Positions 7,657 through 13,982 of a stretch of DNA of 13,982 nucleotides are shown here, piece after piece; position 1 is the first letter of the stretch; every line of letters begins with the position of its first letter. The position numbers were made by a program, and so were the translations under genes. The notes below the pieces were generated by a model that saw only the letters and a list, made by a program, of their open reading frames with translations, was not told the DNA's origin and ran no database searches. Source of the stretch: Lactobacillus amylolyticus DSM 11664 (GTDB taxonomy: Bacteria; Bacillota; Bacilli; Lactobacillales; Lactobacillaceae); NCBI RefSeq assembly GCF_000178475.1, contig NZ_ADNY01000032.1:1-13982 (forward strand), in the 5' to 3' direction.

Positions 7657-9294
7657 TTATTTTGTAACATAAGCGGTCTTGAAGTCGTAGTTGGCACCTG
7701 CACCGTTGAAGACAACGTTCTTAACAGATGGACGAATCATCCAAGCGCTTGCTGCGTGGTAAAGTGGTGTTACACCTTGTTGTTCAATGATAATTTGTTC
7801 GGCTTTAGCTAAATCATTCCAACGTTGACTTGAGCTTGAAGTAGTCTTAGAAGCAGCAACCAACTTGTCGTATTGCTTGTTAGACCACTTTTGCCAGTTG
7901 TATGAGTTGTTGGTAGTGTTCATGTCAAGGAATGAAATTGGGTCGTTGAAGTCAGCTTGCCAGCCCGTTAAGAAGATCTCAAAGTTGCCGGCAACCCCAC
8001 GACTCAAAGCAGATTTCTTAGGCATGCTTGAAATGTTAACAGTTAAGCCCTTTAAGTTTTCTTCAAGGTTGCTTTGAATTGATTCAGCTGCCTTCTTAGA
8101 AGCATCATCATCGTAGCAAAGGATTGTGTATGAAAGCTTGCTCTTGCCTAATTCCTTCAAAGCCTTCTTGAAGTAGGCCTTGGCTTTAGTCGGATTGTAT
8201 GTGCAAAGAGCCTTGGTTTGAGAATTTTGAACCAAATCAGTGTAGTCCTTGCCATTAACAATCGTCATGCCAGGTGCAGATAAAGTAGTGGCTGGCTTAT
8301 TTGCGCCACCAACAGCGCTAGCTAAGCCTTTACGGTCAATTGCCATTGAAATTGCCTTACGTAAGTTAAGATTCTTTAAGCCATTGTTCTTGGCTTGATT
8401 GATTTCAAGGTATTGTGTCGATGAAGTTTGAAGAACAGTGTAGCCGCTTTGTCCTTTCAAACTCTTAGCTGCTTGGGCACTAAGAATAGCGGCATCAAGC
8501 TTGCCAGCTTGGTATAAGTTGTAGTCGGTTGAAGGAGTCTTTTGAACACTGTAGTTAATCGTTTGCAGTTTAACAGCCTTCTTGTCCCAGTAATTCTTGT
8601 TCTTAACCAATTTCCAGGTTAAGTTGGTACCAGTCCAGCCCTTTTGAACAAATGGACCATCATAAACCATGTATTTAGAAGCTGTACCATACTTCTTGCC
8701 AAACTTCTTAACCGCTTTTTCATTTTCAGGTGCAAATAATGGGAAGCCCATCAGCAGCTTGAAGTATGGAATTCTTTTATCCAAAGTAACCTTAACTTTG
8801 TAATTGCCTTCGGCTTGAATGCCTAAAGTATTGGCTGACTTCTTACCAGCGATGATAGCGTCAGCATTTTTAATGCCTGAGAACAAGTATGAATATTGTG
8901 AATTGGTCTTTGGGTTAACCGTTCTGCGCCATGAATATACGAAATCCTTGGCGGTTACAGGATCACCATTGGACCACTTAGCATTCTTTCTCAAAGTGAA
9001 AATCCATGTTTTACCATCCTTTGAAACTGTAGTCTTAGTGGCAATTCCGGGTTCAATCTTTGAATTTTTACCCAAACGATAGAAACCTTCCATCGTGTTG
9101 TTCAATTGGTTAAAACTAGTTGAGTCGGTAACAACTGATTGGTCCATCCCTTCAATTTCAGATGTTTCCATCCAAGAAATTGTTTGTTTAGCACTAGTAG
9201 ATGAACTTGAACCGCTTGAACAGGCTGTCAGTGCCAGCGCACATGCTCCAACAGCAAGGCCTGCTGCAAGCCATCGTTTCCAATTTAATTTCAT
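7657..9294 (-). CDS. oppA: oligopeptide-binding lipoprotein OppA (downstream paralogue)
   Basis: This 545-residue extracytoplasmic solute-binding protein (family 5) captures peptides and delivers them to OppBC. The N-terminus has KLNWKRW charges, a hydrophobic stretch and the lipobox LTAC with Cys25 as lipidation site, followed by a Ser-rich linker. The mature part has the family-5 pattern KTTVSKDGKTWIFTLRKNAK, WSNGDPVTAKDFVYSWRR, YYxxxP-type peptide-pocket segments and a C-terminal domain ending in YDFKTAYVTK. It is clearly a paralogue of the gene at 9371-11005, with the same length and many shared blocks. ATG at 9292-9294 has the site AGAAAG (9306-9311) about 10 nt upstream; just beyond that lies a hairpin, leaving no space for a promoter between. 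It probably depends on transcripts from the upstream oppA. Confidence 0.94.
   Translation of the reverse strand: MKLNWKRWLAAGLAVGACALALTACSSGSSSSTSAKQTISWMETSEIEGMDQSVVTDSTSFNQLNNTMEGFYRLGKNSKIEPGIATKTTVSKDGKTWIFTLRKNAKWSNGDPVTAKDFVYSWRRTVNPKTNSQYSYLFSGIKNADAIIAGKKSANTLGIQAEGNYKVKVTLDKRIPYFKLLMGFPLFAPENEKAVKKFGKKYGTASKYMVYDGPFVQKGWTGTNLTWKLVKNKNYWDKKAVKLQTINYSVQKTPSTDYNLYQAGKLDAAILSAQAAKSLKGQSGYTVLQTSSTQYLEINQAKNNGLKNLNLRKAISMAIDRKGLASAVGGANKPATTLSAPGMTIVNGKDYTDLVQNSQTKALCTYNPTKAKAYFKKALKELGKSKLSYTILCYDDDASKKAAESIQSNLEENLKGLTVNISSMPKKSALSRGVAGNFEIFLTGWQADFNDPISFLDMNTTNNSYNWQKWSNKQYDKLVAASKTTSSSSQRWNDLAKAEQIIIEQQGVTPLYHAASAWMIRPSVKNVVFNGAGANYDFKTAYVTK
8951..9006 (-). repeat. 56-bp block identical to 10662-10717 in the other oppA
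   Basis: The two oppA genes share an uninterrupted identical 56-bp stretch (8951-9006 and 10662-10717). It encodes most of the segment from FTLRKNAKWS to NGDPVTA. Flanking sequence differs at many positions, including silent ones, so the perfect block stands out. Confidence 0.85.
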
Positions 9295-9314
9295 AACTTA
9301 ATACACTTTCTAAT

Positions 9315-9353
9315 CAAAAAGAGATAGCCAACTGCTGCAGCTATCTCTTTTTG
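9315..9353 (-). terminator. terminator-like hairpin between the two oppA genes
   Basis: CAAAAAGAGATAGC (9315-9328) and GCTATCTCTTTTTG (9340-9353) form a perfect 14-bp stem around an 11-nt loop. Leftward the stem ends in TTTTTGATTAG, a T-tract that runs directly into the ribosome binding site of the next oppA. It lies 17 nt after the stop of the upstream oppA. It may act as a partial terminator or as a stabilising structure that sets the ratio of the two binding proteins. Confidence 0.85.
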
Positions 9354-9370
9354 ACTCAGCAGCTCCTATA

Positions 9371-11005
9371 TTATTTGCTACTTGAAACATATGCTTCCTT
9401 GAAGTTGTAGTTAGCACCAGCGGGGTTGTAGATCACGCCCTTGATGTTTGGACGAATCAACCAAGCTGTAGTTTGGTAGTACAAAGGAGTAATACCTTGA
9501 TCCTTCAGCAAGATCTTTTCTGCCTTTACAAGGTCGTTATAACGTTCTTCGTTGTTGCTTGTAGTCTTAGAAGCGGCAATTAACTTATCATATTCGCTGT
9601 TCTTCCACTTACCGTTGTTGTTTGGGTTGTTGGTAGTGAACAAATCGTCAAATGAAATTGGATCGGCAAAGTCTGCACCCCAACCACTAACAACGATATC
9701 GAAGTTGCCGGAAGTTGAACGGCTCAAACGAGTCTTGAATGGAAGGTTTTGAACACTGATCTTAATGCCTTTTAAGTTTTCTTCAATTTCACTTTGAAGA
9801 GTTTCAGTGGTCTTTTCACCAGCATCGGTATCATCAGACAAAATCGTTAAGGATATGCTCTTCACACCTAATTCTTTAAGTGCTTTCTTGTAAAGCTTCT
9901 TAGCTTCAGCTGGATCGTACTTACTGTATTGAGTGTCCTTAGCCTTAGTAGCAAAGTCTTGACCTTCAACTTTGGTAAGACCTGCAGCTGTCAATGAACT
10001 TGCTGGCTTGTTAGCACCACCTAAGGCACTAGTTACAGCTTTTCTGTTAATTGCAAGAGAGATAGCACGACGTAAGTTTGCATTCTTTAAATTCTTATTC
10101 TTAGCTTCGTTGTATTGTAAGTAGAAAGTACTTGCACCTGGACGAAGGGTAAAGCCTTTTTGGTTCTTCAAGTTCTTGGTTTCTGAAGCATCCAATGCCA
10201 CGGCATCAATCTTGCCAGCTTGGTACAAGTTGTAAGCAGTTGATGGCGTCTTTTGAACACTGTAGTTAATGGTGTTCAACTTAACGTGCTTCTTATCCCA
10301 GTAATCTGGGTTTTTCTTTAAGCTCCATGAAAGGTTTGAGCCAGTCCAACCGGTTTGCTTAAATGGTCCATCGTAAACCATGTACTTAGAAGCTGTACCG
10401 TATTTAGAACCGTACTTTTCTACTGCCTTTTCTTGTTGTGGGAAGAATAATGGGAAGCCCATCAACAACTTAAAGTATGGAATTCGCTTGTCCAAGGTGA
10501 CGACCAACTTGTAGTTGCCTTCAGCCTTAATACCCAAGCTATTCACTGAGGCCTTGCCGGCACTAATCTTGGTAGCGTTGTGAATTCCTTCAAACAAGTA
10601 AGCGTATTGAGAAGCAGTCTTTGGATTAATTGTTCTGCGCCAGGAATAAACAAAATCCTTAGCGGTTACAGGATCACCATTGGACCACTTAGCATTCTTT
10701 CTCAAAGTGAAAATCCAAGTCTTACCATCTTTAGAAACTGTTGTCTTAGTTGCCAAACCCGGTTCAACTTTGGAATCTTTGCCCAAACGGTAAAGACCTT
10801 CCATAACGTTGTTCAATTGGTTAAAACTGGTTACATCGGTAGCCTTCGACAAATCCATTGTTGGGATTTCAGCACTTTCTTCCCAGTTAATGGTTTGCTT
10901 AGCTAAAGATGAAGAGTTGCTACTTGAGGATGAACCACAGGCCGCAAGTGCTACAGCTGAGGCCAAAACAGTGGCTCCTGCTGCCAATACTCTTGTAAAT
11001 TTCAT
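9371..11005 (-). CDS. oppA: oligopeptide-binding lipoprotein OppA (upstream paralogue)
   Basis: This 544-residue family-5 solute-binding lipoprotein anchors to the outer face of the membrane and feeds peptides to OppBCDF. I chose the ATG at 11003-11005: GAGAGGAG (11014-11021) lies 8 nt upstream. A longer in-frame TTG start at 11023 would overlap that ribosome binding site and add six residues ahead of the signal peptide, so it is rejected. The signal peptide MKFTRVLAAG, its hydrophobic core and the lipobox LAAC (Cys23) are followed by a Ser/Asn linker. Shared blocks with the other OppA include KTTVSKDGKTWIFTLRKNAK and GFPLF. It ends in AYVSSSK. It has its own promoter and is followed by a terminator-like hairpin, and so is probably the more abundant of the two. 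Confidence 0.94.
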   Translation of the reverse strand: MKFTRVLAAGATVLASAVALAACGSSSSSNSSSLAKQTINWEESAEIPTMDLSKATDVTSFNQLNNVMEGLYRLGKDSKVEPGLATKTTVSKDGKTWIFTLRKNAKWSNGDPVTAKDFVYSWRRTINPKTASQYAYLFEGIHNATKISAGKASVNSLGIKAEGNYKLVVTLDKRIPYFKLLMGFPLFFPQQEKAVEKYGSKYGTASKYMVYDGPFKQTGWTGSNLSWSLKKNPDYWDKKHVKLNTINYSVQKTPSTAYNLYQAGKIDAVALDASETKNLKNQKGFTLRPGASTFYLQYNEAKNKNLKNANLRRAISLAINRKAVTSALGGANKPASSLTAAGLTKVEGQDFATKAKDTQYSKYDPAEAKKLYKKALKELGVKSISLTILSDDTDAGEKTTETLQSEIEENLKGIKISVQNLPFKTRLSRSTSGNFDIVVSGWGADFADPISFDDLFTTNNPNNNGKWKNSEYDKLIAASKTTSNNEERYNDLVKAEKILLKDQGITPLYYQTTAWLIRPNIKGVIYNPAGANYNFKEAYVSSSK

Positions 11006-11033
11006 ATAACCGACTCCTCTCAAAATGATAAAT

Positions 11034-11050
11034 TTAATAAAATTTATTAA
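11034..11050. promoter_or_regulatory. AT-rich palindrome just downstream of the oppA transcription start
   Basis: TTAATAAA (11034-11041) and TTTATTAA (11043-11050) form a perfect 8-bp inverted repeat around one central base, in the untranslated leader about 3-20 nt after the predicted start. The position fits an operator, but AT-rich palindromes are common here and no regulator can be named. Confidence 0.3.
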
Positions 11051-11060
11051 CTTGATTATC

Positions 11061-11089
11061 AGTATACCCAGCTATTTATTAAAATGCAA
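11061..11089 (-). promoter_or_regulatory. promoter of the oppA-oppA unit
   Basis: On the minus strand TTGCAT (11084-11089) is followed after 17 nt by TATACT (11061-11066). The -10 is good and the -35 matches at TTG. The leader before the oppA ATG is about 50 nt. It lies directly after the terminator of the HD-domain gene. Confidence 0.7.
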
Positions 11090-11112
11090 TAAGTATTTTT
11101 ATTATAATATGT

Positions 11113-11146
11113 AAAAAGGCCGGATAGCATTGCTATACCGGTCTTT
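11113..11146 (-). terminator. terminator of the HD-domain hydrolase gene
   Basis: Leftward, CCGGTATAGC and GCTATCCGG pair around an AAT loop with one bulged T, extended by AAAG/CTTT past one mismatch, and followed by TTTTT. It is GC-rich compared with its surroundings and lies 17 nt after the stop codon at 11164-11166. Confidence 0.85.
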
Positions 11147-11163
11147 ATCAAGATTAAATTAAA

Positions 11164-11817
11164 TTAAACATTCCACTCTAACATGAATTCTTTGACAAAT
11201 TCACGCATAAAATTCGTCCGTTTTTCGGCTTCTTTTCGGCCACCTTCGGTGTTCATGAGGTCAGTTAAATGAAAAAGTTTCTCATAAAAGTGATTAATCG
11301 TTGTCTCCTCATGTTGGCGGTACTGGTCATGACTAACCAGCTTTTGCGGCTTGATCCTAGGATCATAGATTAAATTGCCATGTTTTCCACCATAAGCAAA
11401 CGCCCGTGCAATCCCAATTGCACCCAGGCTCTCCAAACGATCAGCATCTTGCACATATTGTCCTGTTAGCGGCAAATGATAATGATGATCGATATTTTGA
11501 GAAAAAGACAAATGCTGGATTGAAAACAAAATATCTTCTGTTTCAAGTTCAGTAAAGCCAACCTCCGGCAACAATTTTTTAATTTTGGCAATCACCGCTA
11601 CCGGATCGACGCAAATCTTTTCATCGATCGTATCATGCAGGTAGCCGCCCGTGCGAATAATTGCTACTACTCGGCTGTCAGCGTGAGCTGAGGCATGATC
11701 GCTGAGATACATTCTAGAAGCAAGATCTGCTACTCGTTTGCCATGATAAAAATCATGTCCTGTACGCTCATCTGCCAGTTGCTGCTGCGTAAAAGCGATA
11801 ATTTTGCTTAAATCCAT
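11164..11817 (-). CDS. HD-domain metal-dependent phosphohydrolase (YedJ/YpgQ type)
   Basis: This 217-residue cytoplasmic protein has the HD-superfamily metal ligands in order: His25 in HDFYHGKRVADLA (21-33), His61-Asp62 in GYLHDTID, and Asp124 in VQDADRLESLGAIG (122-135). Such proteins bind Mn2+ or another divalent metal. The Bacillus relative YpgQ is reported to hydrolyse nucleoside triphosphates, but the substrate here is unknown. Conserved blocks TGGYLHDTID and QDADRLESLGAIGIARAF and the length match the YedJ/YpgQ subgroup. The ribosome binding site is weak (AAGTGAAG about 5 nt before ATG). It follows the pepG-like gene by 72 nt, with a hairpin but no good T-tract or clear promoter between, so the two may be co-transcribed. 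It ends at a clear terminator. Confidence 0.85.
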   Translation of the reverse strand: MDLSKIIAFTQQQLADERTGHDFYHGKRVADLASRMYLSDHASAHADSRVVAIIRTGGYLHDTIDEKICVDPVAVIAKIKKLLPEVGFTELETEDILFSIQHLSFSQNIDHHYHLPLTGQYVQDADRLESLGAIGIARAFAYGGKHGNLIYDPRIKPQKLVSHDQYRQHEETTINHFYEKLFHLTDLMNTEGGRKEAEKRTNFMREFVKEFMLEWNV

Positions 11818-11854
11818 AACTTCACTTTTTCCAATTACTCACGTAATCAAGAAT

Positions 11855-11890
11855 AGTTGCACTAAGCAAACAAAGCCTGCAAGTGCAACT
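11855..11890 (-). other. hairpin between the pepG-like gene and the HD hydrolase gene
   Basis: AGTTGCACT (11855-11863) pairs perfectly with AGTGCAACT (11882-11890) around an 18-nt loop; the right arm ends in the first base of the peptidase stop codon as written on the plus strand. Leftward it is followed by ATTCTTGATT, not a T-tract, so termination would be weak. It may be an RNA-processing or stabilising element. Confidence 0.5.
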
Positions 11891-13203
11891 TATCCCATAC
11901 TGTCCCAACATGGAACTGGCGTTGCCTTGCCTTCAGCTAATTCCACTAGCTTCTTTGGCAAATACTTCTTCTTAACGACAACTTTGAACAAATATTCATC
12001 AAACCAATCATCGCTCATTACGAAGTAGCCATTCTTGCCGACCTTATCGCCCCAAGAATTTTCTACCTTCCATTGGCGCGGCTTGCCATTAACAACGTCA
12101 ACGCCCACCAAAGTCATTGCATGCGTTGAGCCGCTGGCACCAGTCAACAAGCGTTCTTTCTTATTCAACTTGGTTTCAATATTAAAAAGCGTATCAGTTT
12201 GATGCAGGTTTTTGACCATCAAGCCTTTTTGCCGGTCGCTTTCCTTGCCAACATCACAGCCAAACCAAATAGTTTCGCCTGCTTCAAGCTGCTTGATTGC
12301 TGCTTGCTTTAAATTATCGATTTCCGTATTCAAAAATTGAATTGGCGTTCCGCCTTCCACATTGTCCTCAAATGGCAAGGCATAAAGCTTATCAAATTCA
12401 TGATCTGGTGCGTTAAACAATACAACATATTCATCAAGATCATCTTCAAAATACTTGTGGAAGAAATCAAGCGGCGTCAAATTCTGATCTAATTGATATT
12501 TGTTGTCATCATCGCGATATTCCAAATCAAATTTTTGCGTTGGCTCACCAAAGGCAATCACTGCCATCCGGTAAACTTCGTTCAAAAATTCTTTCCGCTT
12601 CTTTTCGATCTCATCTTGATCACCCTTTTGGGAAAGTTCACGCAAAACAAGACCGTCTTCGCGCAGCTTCATGTTCAAAGCTTGATTGAAAGCAGCCGTG
12701 TTATTAGCCGTAAAGCTTTCGCCATAAGCATAATCTGGTACCAAACCATATTTTCTAATCAAAGAAACAGCCATGTGCCATTGACCACCATCGGTGTCTG
12801 GTCCTTGCAAATAAAAATGAACCGTTCGATCATCTACTGGCTTATCAGCAGTTTCCAAAATATGATCAAAATAAATGTTGGCGCGTTCAATTCTGTCCCA
12901 GAAGAACAAGTATGCTTGAGAAAAGACAAAATTCTTAGCATGGTACTTCTTAGCGAATTGATGACGCATCACATTCAATGCTGCAAACAGCCAGCAGCGT
13001 CCTGACTGCTTCTGGTTGGTTACTGCATCAGTTGGAATTTCAATTGAAAAAGTCCGATTGATGTCTCGCACAGCTTCAGTATTAAAGCTGGCTTGTTGAA
13101 CGCCATTAGTAACTGTTGCCATTTCAGCTACTTGATTGCGGGCATCTGCTTGATAATTCTTTTGAAAATCAGCAATTTCGTCAAAAGTAAGTTTATGAGT
13201 CAT
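11890..13203 (-). CDS. C1-family cysteine peptidase, PepE/PepG-like
   Basis: This 437-residue peptidase is a paralogue of PepE at 663-1979, with the same architecture. Papain-type residues are Gln64 and Cys70 in NQKQSGRCW, His361 in THAMTLVGVD, and Asn382 in VENSWGD. There is no signal peptide, so it acts in the cytoplasm on imported peptides. The C-terminus PCWDSMG is short like that of PepE, pointing to endopeptidase rather than PepC-type aminopeptidase activity. It matches the length of Lactobacillus PepG, but I cannot separate PepG, PepE2 and a PepC2-type name from sequence alone, so no symbol is given. ATG at 13201-13203 has AGAAGGG (13211-13217) 7 nt upstream. It lies 80 nt after tRNA-Thr on the same strand and before the HD hydrolase. 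Confidence 0.9.
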   Translation of the reverse strand: MTHKLTFDEIADFQKNYQADARNQVAEMATVTNGVQQASFNTEAVRDINRTFSIEIPTDAVTNQKQSGRCWLFAALNVMRHQFAKKYHAKNFVFSQAYLFFWDRIERANIYFDHILETADKPVDDRTVHFYLQGPDTDGGQWHMAVSLIRKYGLVPDYAYGESFTANNTAAFNQALNMKLREDGLVLRELSQKGDQDEIEKKRKEFLNEVYRMAVIAFGEPTQKFDLEYRDDDNKYQLDQNLTPLDFFHKYFEDDLDEYVVLFNAPDHEFDKLYALPFEDNVEGGTPIQFLNTEIDNLKQAAIKQLEAGETIWFGCDVGKESDRQKGLMVKNLHQTDTLFNIETKLNKKERLLTGASGSTHAMTLVGVDVVNGKPRQWKVENSWGDKVGKNGYFVMSDDWFDEYLFKVVVKKKYLPKKLVELAEGKATPVPCWDSMG

Positions 13204-13247
13204 TGTGCATCCCTTCTTTATTGCATCTCTAATCTTTTGCTTTTAAT

Positions 13248-13274
13248 TTTATAGCTCTTTATCATTCAAGCCAA
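13248..13274 (-). promoter_or_regulatory. possible promoter of the pepG-like gene
   Basis: On the minus strand TATAAA (13248-13253, continuing AAT) is a good -10. The only -35 candidates (TTGGCT at 13269-13274, 15-nt spacing) are poor. Read-through from the tRNA gene just upstream is an alternative. Confidence 0.35.
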
Positions 13275-13282
13275 ATATAAAA

Positions 13283-13355
13283 AGCTGCTTCCCAGATTTG
13301 AACTGGGGACCTCCTCCTTACCACGGCGGTGCTCTACCTCCTGAGCTAAAGCAGC
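13283..13355 (-). tRNA. tRNA-Thr (anticodon GGU)
   Basis: The 73-nt cloverleaf on the minus strand has acceptor GCTGCTT/AAGCAGC (13349-13355 and 13284-13290), D arm GCTC-AGGAGGTA-GAGC, anticodon loop GTGGTAA with anticodon GGT (reads ACC/ACU), variable loop AGGTC, and T arm CCCAG-TTCAAAT-CTGGG. The discriminator is U. CCA is not encoded; the gene is followed by TTTTTATATTT. The anticodon stem is CCGCC/GGAGG, which leaves a G29-A41 mismatch in the middle pair, and position 32 is G where a pyrimidine is usual. The identity is secure, but whether this copy is fully functional is open. Confidence 0.92.
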
Positions 13356-13367
13356 ATAAAAGCGTTT

Positions 13368-13397
13368 TTGATAAAGACTATATCTATAGTTTAAAAT
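13368..13397 (+). promoter_or_regulatory. probable promoter of the UbiA-like gene
   Basis: TTGATA (13368-13373) and TAAAAT (13392-13397) are 18 nt apart on the plus strand. A good ribosome binding site, GGAGG (13409-13413), follows, but no ATG, GTG or TTG lies at a normal distance after it. Confidence 0.5.
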
Positions 13398-13406
13398 ATA
13401 AAATGA

Positions 13407-13973
13407 ATGGAGGATAGAGAAAAATTAATTTTAAACAATATGATCACCGGTATTAATCATACTATAGATTACATCACGGCAAAAGATGAAAAAACCAAGA
13501 GCAACAGTCCGATTGAAGCTGAACACATTCCATTGTGGGTTGCATGGACCTATATCGTTGTTTTAATGACAATCGCCTGCGCTGGTAGGCTTTGGCTTTG
13601 CTTTAGAACAAACTGGATGATGTTCTTCATTGGAGGCGCGATTTTGGCCAACAATATTGCTGACCATGATCGTGATAAGATCAATGGTCGGGCGACTATG
13701 CCGATTGTCTTTGGAATTAAAAAAGCGGTCAACTTCTATTACTTCTTGGAATACATGCCGTACGTCGCAATTATTTTAAGTGTGATTCTCCGCTTTGCCC
13801 CAATTTGTACAATTTTAACTTTGGGAACTTTCCCTTGGGTTAAAAAGAATGTTGATAAATTCGTCGCTAACCCGGATAAGCAAAAGACTTTTATGACTTC
13901 GATTTTCAACTTCCATATCGTGGTTGCTACCGAAATCGTTACGATGTTCATCGGCTTCTTGCTCCACTTCTAA
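13407..13973 (+). pseudogene. UbiA-family prenyltransferase, shortened (MenA-like), probably a remnant
   Basis: The open frame (188 codons) carries both aspartate-rich motifs of UbiA/MenA prenyltransferases, membrane enzymes that attach isoprenoid chains to aromatic acceptors. The first is NHTIDYITAKDE (Asn17, Asp21, Asp27); the second is NNIADHDRDKINGR (Asp86, Asp90). Hydrophobic segments follow at about 42-59, 68-84, 113-140 and 168-187. Only 59 residues separate the two motifs, against roughly 120 in normal family members, and the first membrane helix is missing. At the 5' end the GGAGG site (13409-13413) overlaps the first codons of the frame and the next in-frame ATG is 26 nt beyond it (13440), so the original start seems deleted. 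A promoter and ribosome binding site remain. I infer two deletions (5' end and middle); the frame is otherwise intact. Expression of a short protein is not excluded. Confidence 0.65.
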
Positions 13974-13982
13974 ATTTTAGGC

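Noticed and set aside
11006..11023. Upstream TTG start for the first oppA, adding six residues
   Set aside because: The TTG overlaps the GAGAGGAG ribosome binding site that serves the ATG at 11003-11005, and the added residues would precede a normal lipoprotein signal peptide.
11086..11100. Near match to an A-run plus CTWTTATT-type site reported for an amino-acid-responsive repressor of Lactobacillus helveticus
   Set aside because: The candidate upstream of oppA lacks bases needed for the spacing, I recall the consensus only from memory, and such AT-rich strings are frequent in this genome.
12493..13005. A 170-codon open frame opposite the pepG-like gene
   Set aside because: It is antisense to a conserved peptidase with all catalytic residues; its composition reflects the complementary codons only.

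Overview
The window comes from a low-GC Gram-positive bacterium, very probably a Lactobacillus of the delbrueckii/acidophilus/helveticus group. The reasons are two PepE/PepG-type cysteine peptidases, an oligopeptide (Opp) ABC transporter with lactic-acid-bacterium-style ATPases, a 380-residue IMP dehydrogenase without CBS domains, AGGAGG-type ribosome binding sites, and a tRNA gene without encoded CCA. The theme is use of milk or host peptides: import through Opp, then cytoplasmic cleavage by C1-family peptidases.

Layout, left to right. (1) 1-500: a badly decayed ISL3-family transposase remnant on the minus strand, closed by a bidirectional hairpin (502-524). (2) 663-1979: pepE, plus strand, with its own promoter and a 19-bp-stem bidirectional terminator (2005-2050). 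(3) 2049-2160: two copies of a 39-bp direct repeat, the second forming a hairpin at the oppF stop. (4) 2158-6157: oppF, oppD, oppC, oppB on the minus strand (transcribed B-C-D-F), tightly packed behind one good promoter (6215-6242). (5) 6337-7479: guaB, minus strand, with its own promoter and terminator, lying between the transporter genes and the binding-protein genes. (6) 7657-11005: two paralogous OppA lipoproteins, minus strand; the upstream one has the promoter, and a terminator-like hairpin fills the gap between them. (7) 11164-11817: an HD-domain phosphohydrolase. (8) 11890-13203: a second PepE/PepG-like peptidase. (9) 13283-13355: tRNA-Thr(GGU), with an odd mismatch in the anticodon stem. 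(10) 13407-13973: a shortened UbiA-family prenyltransferase on the plus strand, probably a remnant.

In transcription order the minus strand reads tRNA-Thr, pepG-like, HD hydrolase, oppA(a), oppA(b), guaB, oppB-C-D-F. Four clear rho-independent terminators and three good promoters cut this run into units: oppA-oppA, guaB and oppBCDF can be expressed at different levels, which would allow far more binding protein than membrane complex. pepE converges on oppF. I see no phage, CRISPR, toxin-antitoxin or defence genes and no clearly new system. The points worth a second look are the arrangement and intergenic structures of the opp region, the odd tRNA, the decaying UbiA gene and the repeat pair downstream of oppF.
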